Shown here one piece after another: positions 14,418-18,248 of a stretch of 18,248 nt of DNA. This DNA is from Kiloniellales bacterium (lineage in GTDB: Bacteria; Pseudomonadota; Alphaproteobacteria; Kiloniellales; JAKSBE01), in assembly GCA_030067055.1 (NCBI GenBank), contig JASJAL010000066.1:1-18248 (forward strand), in the 5' to 3' direction. The notes under the pieces were generated by a model, which saw only the letters and a program-made list of their open reading frames with translations, did not search any database and was not told where the DNA came from. Made by a program: the position numbers and the translations under genes. Position 1 is the stretch's first letter; each line of letters begins with the position of its first letter.

Positions 14418-14431
14418 CTGCAATGACGCAG
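14418..14431. promoter_or_regulatory. CTGC-N6-GCAG dyad upstream of phaZ
   Basis: CTGC (14418-14421), AATGAC, GCAG (14428-14431). PHA regulators of the PhaR/PhbF type are known to recognise TGC/GCA-rich inverted sequences in PHA-gene promoters. This site fits loosely. It lies about 250 bp from the phaZ start. Confidence 0.25.
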
Positions 14432-14526
14432 CGCAACAAGGCCTGGACCCGGCGCCAGGGCCGGCCGGCTCAACGATCTGTTAACCATTTCAAGCCTTAG
14501 TGTGCCGCGGTGATCGTTTCCCCGAT

Positions 14527-14556
14527 TTGCCTTGCTGCGCCGCACCGGCATAGCAT
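14527..14556 (+). promoter_or_regulatory. Candidate phaZ promoter
   Basis: TTGCCT (14527-14532), an 18-bp spacer and TAGCAT (14551-14556), about 125 bp upstream of the phaZ ATG. Hexamer matches are four of six each. The TGC-rich dyads at 14532-14566 overlap it, as expected for a repressor-controlled promoter. Confidence 0.3.
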
Positions 14557-14566
14557 TGCACTGCAA
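14532..14566. promoter_or_regulatory. Candidate PhaR-type operator pair
   Basis: Two TGC/GCA elements: TTGCTGCGCCGCA (14532-14544 region) and TTGCACTGCAA (14556-14566). The second is a perfect 5-bp inverted repeat around one central base. From recall, PhaR-family regulators of alpha- and betaproteobacteria bind TTGC/TGCA-rich dyads of this kind at phasin and PHA-metabolism promoters. Their position over the putative phaZ promoter makes them plausible operators, but no phaR is in the window. Confidence 0.35.
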
Positions 14567-14679
14567 AAGCGATTCGGGAAACGAATCCGCCGCGCGGGCT
14601 ACCGGGGCAAAACCCCTGGACCTCGCGCTCGAACAACGGGCCAGAGACACGGCCACCGACCGGGGATAGACGCGCTGCC

Positions 14680-16014
14680 ATGAACTACCACACTTATGAG
14701 CTCGCCCACGCCCTGATGACGCCGTTGCGCTGGGGCGCCAAGAACCTGAAGTACCACCTCGACTCGCCCCTCAACCCCTTCGCGGTCATGCCCCTGGCCC
14801 GCCACATGGCGGCCGGCTGCGAGGTCTTCGAGAACGTGACCCGGCGCTACGGCAAGCCGGAGTTCGGCCTGACCGAGACCAAGATCCACAGCCTGCCGGT
14901 CCCCCTGGCCGAGGAGGTGGTGCTGGAGACGCCGTTCTGCCGTCTGCTGCATTTCGCCCGCGACGAGTCCCTGGTCGGCCGCCGCCACGATCCCAAGGTC
15001 CTGATCGTCGCGCCGCTGTCCGGCCACTACGCGACCCTGCTGCGCGACACGGTCCGTGCCATGGTGCCGGAGCACGAGGTCTACATCACCGACTGGATCG
15101 ATGCCCGCGACGTGTCTCTGCGCGAGGGGCCCTTCGACCTGGACGACTACATCGACACCCTGATCGGCTTCATCCGCTTCATCGGCACCAACACCCACGT
15201 CATGGCGGTCTGCCAGCCCTCGGTCCCGGCCCTGGCGGCGACCGCCCTGATGGCCGCCGAGGACGATCCCTGCCAGCCGACCTCCCTGACCCTGATGGGC
15301 GGGCCGATCGACACCCGGCGCAACCCGACGGTGGTCAACCGCCTGGCCGCCGAGAAGCCGATCGCCTGGTTCGAGCGCGCGGTGATCTCCCACGTGCCCT
15401 TCCCCAACGCCGGCTACGGCCGCGCGGTCTATCCCGGCTTCATGCAGCTGACCGGTTTCATGACCATGAACCTGGAGCGCCATATCGACGCCCACGAGCG
15501 GCTCTTCGAAAACCTGGTTCGCGGCGACTGCGATTCGGTCAAGCAACACCAGGACTTCTACGAGGAGTACCTCTCGGTCATGGACCTGCCGGCCGAGTTC
15601 TACCTGCAGACCCTGGAGACCGTGTTCCAGACCCACGCCCTGCCCGAGGGCAGCCTCACGCATCGCGGCAAGCCGGTCGACTGCAGCGCCATCGCCCGGA
15701 CCGCCTTGATGACGGTCGAGGGCGAGAAGGACGACATCTGCGGCCTGGGCCAGACCGAGGCCGCCCACGATCTCTGCTCCAACGTGCCCCGGGACGAGAA
15801 GTACCACTACGTCCAGCCCGGGGTCGGCCACTACGGCGTCTTCAACGGCTCGCGCTGGCGCAGCGAGATCCAGCCGCGGATCCGCGAGTTCATCCGCACC
15901 GTCCAGTTCAAGCGCAGGATCGGCACGCCGGAGGCCCGCTTCGGCCTGCCCTACCGCAGTCTCCAGCAAACCCGCGAGCCCGAGCTGGACTGGCGCAACA
16001 ACTCGCTGAACTGA
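14680..16014 (+). CDS. phaZ: Intracellular polyhydroxyalkanoate depolymerase
   Basis: 444 residues. This alpha/beta-hydrolase breaks down native PHA (polyhydroxybutyrate) granules inside the cell, releasing hydroxybutyrate units for carbon and energy. It matches the Cys-type intracellular depolymerases (Ralstonia PhaZ1-like): the N-terminal region MNYHTYELAHALMTPLRWGA, the central PKVLIVAPLSGHYATLLRDTV, DWIDARDVSLREGPFDLDDY, the nucleophile Cys178 in MAVCQPSVPA, Asp351 in EGEKDDICG and His384 in PGVGHYGVFNG. These three residues fit the Cys-Asp-His triad of the family in position and spacing. There is no signal peptide, in line with a granule-associated intracellular enzyme. The ATG at 14680 agrees with the family start although the SD is weak. 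It is monocistronic and convergent with the next gene. Confidence 0.94.
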   Translation: MNYHTYELAHALMTPLRWGAKNLKYHLDSPLNPFAVMPLARHMAAGCEVFENVTRRYGKPEFGLTETKIHSLPVPLAEEVVLETPFCRLLHFARDESLVGRRHDPKVLIVAPLSGHYATLLRDTVRAMVPEHEVYITDWIDARDVSLREGPFDLDDYIDTLIGFIRFIGTNTHVMAVCQPSVPALAATALMAAEDDPCQPTSLTLMGGPIDTRRNPTVVNRLAAEKPIAWFERAVISHVPFPNAGYGRAVYPGFMQLTGFMTMNLERHIDAHERLFENLVRGDCDSVKQHQDFYEEYLSVMDLPAEFYLQTLETVFQTHALPEGSLTHRGKPVDCSAIARTALMTVEGEKDDICGLGQTEAAHDLCSNVPRDEKYHYVQPGVGHYGVFNGSRWRSEIQPRIREFIRTVQFKRRIGTPEARFGLPYRSLQQTREPELDWRNNSLN

Positions 16015-16020
16015 GGGAGC

Positions 16021-16044
16021 GAGAGGGCGCGAGCCCGCCCTCTC
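16021..16044. terminator. Bidirectional terminator-like hairpin between phaZ and the DUF599 gene
   Basis: Perfect 9-bp inverted repeat GAGAGGGCG (16021-16029) and CGCCCTCTC (16036-16044) with a 6-nt loop, 6 bp after the phaZ stop and overlapping the stop codon of the convergent gene (16043-16045). No T-run follows on either strand, but strength and placement between convergent genes point to shared termination or 3'-end protection. Confidence 0.6.
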
Positions 16045-16768
16045 ACACGTCCTCGTCCAGGCGGTCCATCGCCTTGACGTAGCGGCCGATGGCGCCGGCC
16101 GTGCGGGTGCCGATCTGGCGGTAGACCAGCAGCGCCATGACCACGGCGGTGGCGGCCATGCAGGGGATCGGACCGAGGAACAGGAACAGCGCGGCGACCG
16201 CGAAGTAGTAGCCGCGGATCCCGGAGTTGAAGCTCTTGACCGCCTCGGTCAGCACGGTCCCGGTGGCCTCGACCATGTCATGGCGCGCGCCGCTCTCCGG
16301 CACCTCCTGGATCTCGGCCTCCGGCAGACCGCCGGCCAGGGCCACGGTGTAGATCAGCTTGCGCAGCGCGTAGGTGAAGGAAAAGAAGCTGACCAGCAGC
16401 AGGCAGAGGACCACCGCCAGCTTGAGCGCGAAGAGCTCGCGCGACATGGGATAGATGAAGGGCAGCTCGGTCACCAGCCCGTGGACGCTGGTCACGCTGG
16501 CCACCGTGCCGACCAGGGCGGCCAGCACGATCAGGGTCGCCGAGCCGAAGAAGGCGACGGAGTTGATGATGTGCCCGAGCATGACCGCATCGAAGGTCTT
16601 GTTCTCGCGCCCGAGCGAGGTCGCGATCCAGCGTGTGCGCACCACCCCGAGCTGAACGTTCAGGCTCCCCCGCGCGAAGGCCGCCAGCAGGGGCGTATAG
16701 CCGGCCCAGGCCGCCGCCAGCAGGGCGACGGCGACGATGTGCAGGAAATCGAGGTCGGCGGGAAACAT
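16043..16768 (-). CDS. DUF599 family inner-membrane protein
   Basis: 241 residues with about four to five hydrophobic segments (roughly 8-30, 66-92, 113-141, 186-219). The pattern matches the DUF599 group of proteobacterial membrane proteins: an N-terminal helix with WAGYTPLLA, the conserved RTRWIATSLGRENKTFDAVMLGHIINSVAFF stretch (positions 44-74), a central helix around LKLAVVLCLLLVSFFSFTYALR, and FNSGIRGYYFAVAALFLFLGP (180-200). The biochemical function of the family is not known. The ATG at 16768 lacks an obvious SD. It converges on phaZ and diverges from the downstream MFS gene, with a 133-bp shared upstream region containing a direct repeat. No partner genes suggest a role. Confidence 0.85.
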   Translation of the reverse strand: MFPADLDFLHIVAVALLAAAWAGYTPLLAAFARGSLNVQLGVVRTRWIATSLGRENKTFDAVMLGHIINSVAFFGSATLIVLAALVGTVASVTSVHGLVTELPFIYPMSRELFALKLAVVLCLLLVSFFSFTYALRKLIYTVALAGGLPEAEIQEVPESGARHDMVEATGTVLTEAVKSFNSGIRGYYFAVAALFLFLGPIPCMAATAVVMALLVYRQIGTRTAGAIGRYVKAMDRLDEDV

Positions 16769-16776
16769 CGTAGGCT

Positions 16777-16803
16777 GGTTTGTGCGGACAAGGCTTGTGC
16801 GGA
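16777..16803. repeat. Imperfect 12-bp direct repeat in a divergent promoter region
   Basis: GGTTTGTGCGGA (16777-16788) and GGCTTGTGCGGA (16792-16803) match at 11 of 12 bases with a 15-bp period. The first copy also carries the dyad TTGT-GCGG-ACAA (16780-16791). Located between the DUF599 gene and the MFS gene, it could be a regulator binding site for one or both. Confidence 0.45.
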
Positions 16804-16856
16804 GCTTATGACCGAAGCCGCCGGAAAAGGCCAGCGTAGCGGTCGACCATCTCTGC

Positions 16857-16862
16857 TATAGA
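16857..16862 (+). promoter_or_regulatory. Possible -10 element for the downstream MFS gene
   Basis: TATAGA (16857-16862), a near-consensus -10 hexamer 39 bp upstream of the GTG start. No good -35 is found at the expected distance. Confidence 0.25.
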
Positions 16863-16901
16863 AGCCAGGCACCAAATCCGCGAAATCGAAAGCCCGCCTA
16901 C

Positions 16902-18167
16902 GTGACCACCACCTCCGAGCCCGCAGGACAGAAGATCCCGCCCCTCACCGTCCTTACGGCGCTGGGCCCCTTCGCGCTGGGGTACTTCTTTTCCTACCTC
17001 TTCCGGGCGGTGAATGCGGTGGTGGCGCCGGATCTGGTGGCCGATGTCGGGCTGTCGGCGGCGGAGCTGGGGCTGGTGACCTCGGCCTATCTTTTCGCCT
17101 TCGCCGCCTTTCAGCTGCCGCTGGGGCTGCTGCTCGACCGCTACGGGCCGCGGCGGGTTCAGGCGCTGCTGGTCTGCTGTGCCGCGGCCGGGGCCTTGCT
17201 CTTCGGGCTGGGGCAAGATGTCGCGACCCTGACCGCGGCGCGGGCGCTGATCGGGCTCGGCTTCGCCGGCGGGCTGATGAGCGGCTTCAAGGCGGTGGTG
17301 CTCTGGGTGCCGGAGCCGCGCCGGCCGCTGGCCAACGCCTGCGTCATGTCCTTCGGCGCGCTCGGCCTGCTGGTCGCCACCCTGCCCATGGAATGGGCGG
17401 TCCAGGCCTGGGGCTGGCGCGACGCCTTCATCGGCCTGGCCGGGCTCTGCGTGGCGGTGGCGCTGATCATCTTCCTGGTGGTGCCGGAGCGCCGCGGCAC
17501 GGCCGAGCCCGAGCCCTTGGGCCGGCAGCTCGCCGGCCTGGGCGGGATCTTCCGGGCCCGGGCCTTCTGGGTCCTGGCGCCGCTGCTAATGAGCACCGCC
17601 GGCTCGCACATTGCGATCCAGACCCTCTGGGCCGGCCCCTGGCTCAGGGACGTCGCCGGCCTCGACCGGGACGGCGTGGCCAGCACCCTCTTCGCCATGG
17701 CCGCCGGCTTCCTCGTCGGTGTGCTGGGCAGCGGCGCCGTGGCCGACGTCTTCGTCCGCCGCGGGGTTTCGGTGCTGACCGTGATGCTTGGCTTCCTGGC
17801 GGTCTTCTTCGCGGTGCAGCTCGGCATCCTCTTGGAATGGACCGGAATCGGCATCGCGCTCTGGGTGGTCTTCGGCATGACCGGGCAGGTCGCGATCCTG
17901 GCCTATCCCTGGCTGTCCTCGCACTTCGGCGCGGCGCTCTCGGGCCGGGCCAACACGGCGATGAACCTGCTGATCTTCGGCACCGCCTTCGCCGTGCAGT
18001 ACGCCCTGGGCGGGATCATCGACCTCTTCCCGGCCGACCCCGGTGGCGGCTACGCGCCGGAAGCCTACCGTCTCGGCTTCGCAATCCTGCTCGGCCTGCA
18101 GCTCCTGGCGCTCGCCTGGTTCTTCGCCGGGCGGCGGGCGCTGAAGGCGCGGGCGGCAGAAGGCTGA
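16902..18167 (+). CDS. Major facilitator superfamily transporter
   Basis: 421 residues, about 12 membrane helices in two halves. The loop 2-3 signature GLLLDRYGPRRV is visible around residues 75-86 (Asp79), followed by ARALIGLGFAGGLMSGFKAVVLW (TM4-5 region), GWRDAFIGLAGLCVAVALIIFLVVPER (TM6) and a central charged loop. The second half contains FAMAAGFLVGVLGSGAVADVFVRRG (loop 8-9 equivalent). The protein resembles single-substrate anion/solute MFS porters of the MFS_1 type, but the substrate is not deducible. The start is GTG 16902, with no strong SD. A further downstream start is unlikely because the hydrophobic TM1 begins at about residue 15. It shares a 133-bp divergent region with the DUF599 gene. 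Confidence 0.85.
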   Translation: MTTTSEPAGQKIPPLTVLTALGPFALGYFFSYLFRAVNAVVAPDLVADVGLSAAELGLVTSAYLFAFAAFQLPLGLLLDRYGPRRVQALLVCCAAAGALLFGLGQDVATLTAARALIGLGFAGGLMSGFKAVVLWVPEPRRPLANACVMSFGALGLLVATLPMEWAVQAWGWRDAFIGLAGLCVAVALIIFLVVPERRGTAEPEPLGRQLAGLGGIFRARAFWVLAPLLMSTAGSHIAIQTLWAGPWLRDVAGLDRDGVASTLFAMAAGFLVGVLGSGAVADVFVRRGVSVLTVMLGFLAVFFAVQLGILLEWTGIGIALWVVFGMTGQVAILAYPWLSSHFGAALSGRANTAMNLLIFGTAFAVQYALGGIIDLFPADPGGGYAPEAYRLGFAILLGLQLLALAWFFAGRRALKARAAEG

Positions 18168-18173
18168 AGCGGG

Positions 18174-18248
18174 CTACAGCACCTTGCAGAGCCGGTGGCG
18201 GCGGTTGCTGGTGAAGGGGCGGACCTCGCCCGGCCAGCGGCCGGCCTC
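18174..18248 (-). CDS. C-terminal fragment of an unidentified protein
   Basis: On the minus strand a frame open to the window edge ends RWPGEVRPFTSNRRHRLCKVL followed by TAG at 18174-18176. The 24 readable residues look like a true protein tail (varied composition, basic end) and the convergent position 6 bp after the MFS stop is typical of a gene end. I do not recognise the family from so short a piece. Confidence 0.4.
   Translation of the reverse strand, partial: EAGRWPGEVRPFTSNRRHRLCKVL

Larger units (their letters stand above)
14351..14679. other. 329-bp leader/intergenic region upstream of phaZ
   Basis: No supported gene; the open frames on the minus strand here look like GC shadows. 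The region holds TGC/GCA-rich dyads, a TTAACCAT element at 14481-14488, a promoter-like pair and the short stem CGATTCGGGAAACGAATC (14570-14587; arms GATTCG/CGAATC). It therefore appears to be the regulatory region of the PHA depolymerase gene. Confidence 0.45.

Noticed and set aside
14599..15969. A 456-codon minus-strand frame antisense to phaZ
   Set aside because: Gly/Gln/Val/Asp-rich repetitive translation typical of antisense to a GC-rich gene; phaZ has a full catalytic triad on the plus strand.

Overview
The window looks like chromosomal DNA of a high-GC alphaproteobacterium. RecO, ParC, BioY and the intracellular polyhydroxyalkanoate (PHA) depolymerase all have an alphaproteobacterial flavour, and the codons strongly favour G or C in third position. 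Together with TRAP transport and PHA storage this suggests a free-living Rhodospirillales/Kiloniellales-like bacterium. That placement is an inference from gene content and protein style, not a computed taxonomy. No tRNA, rRNA, CRISPR array, insertion sequence, phage gene or defence system could be supported.

Layout. 1-3892 (+): a TRAP transporter operon, with the tail of the substrate-binding protein, an enlarged small permease (DctQ), and a large permease (DctM) that carries an unusual ~325-residue coiled-coil extension. A near-perfect strong hairpin lies between the binding-protein gene and the permease genes. 4081-5555 (+): two tandem, related, exported ankyrin-repeat proteins. 5579-8579 (-): parC followed by bioY. 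8869-9552 (+): a lipoprotein of unknown function. 9722-9991 (-): a small orphan protein inside a ~450 bp stretch of about 50% GC or less, clearly poorer in GC than its surroundings. 10118-12676 (-): a tightly overlapping recO - D-amino-acid dehydrogenase - GNAT acetyltransferase operon. 13115-14350 (+): a Bcr/CflA-type drug-efflux permease. 14680-16014 (+): intracellular PHA depolymerase, preceded by a leader with TGC/GCA-rich dyads that resemble PHA-regulator sites. 16043-16768 (-): a DUF599 membrane protein. 16902-18167 (+): a second MFS permease. 18174-end (-): the C-terminus of an unidentified gene.

How the genes work together. The TRAP genes form one Na+-driven solute uptake system. RecO and ParC are housekeeping genome-maintenance genes that are often close neighbours in alphaproteobacteria. 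Here they are separated by about 3.4 kb of accessory genes that include the low-GC patch. DadA and the acetyltransferase probably form a small amino-acid or amine catabolic pair expressed from the recO transcript. PhaZ mobilises stored PHA, but no other PHA gene is present. The remaining transporters (two MFS, BioY, DUF599) are independent units. The most unusual elements are the DctM coiled-coil fusion, the paired exported ankyrin proteins and the candidate regulatory dyads. No clearly new multi-gene system is visible.
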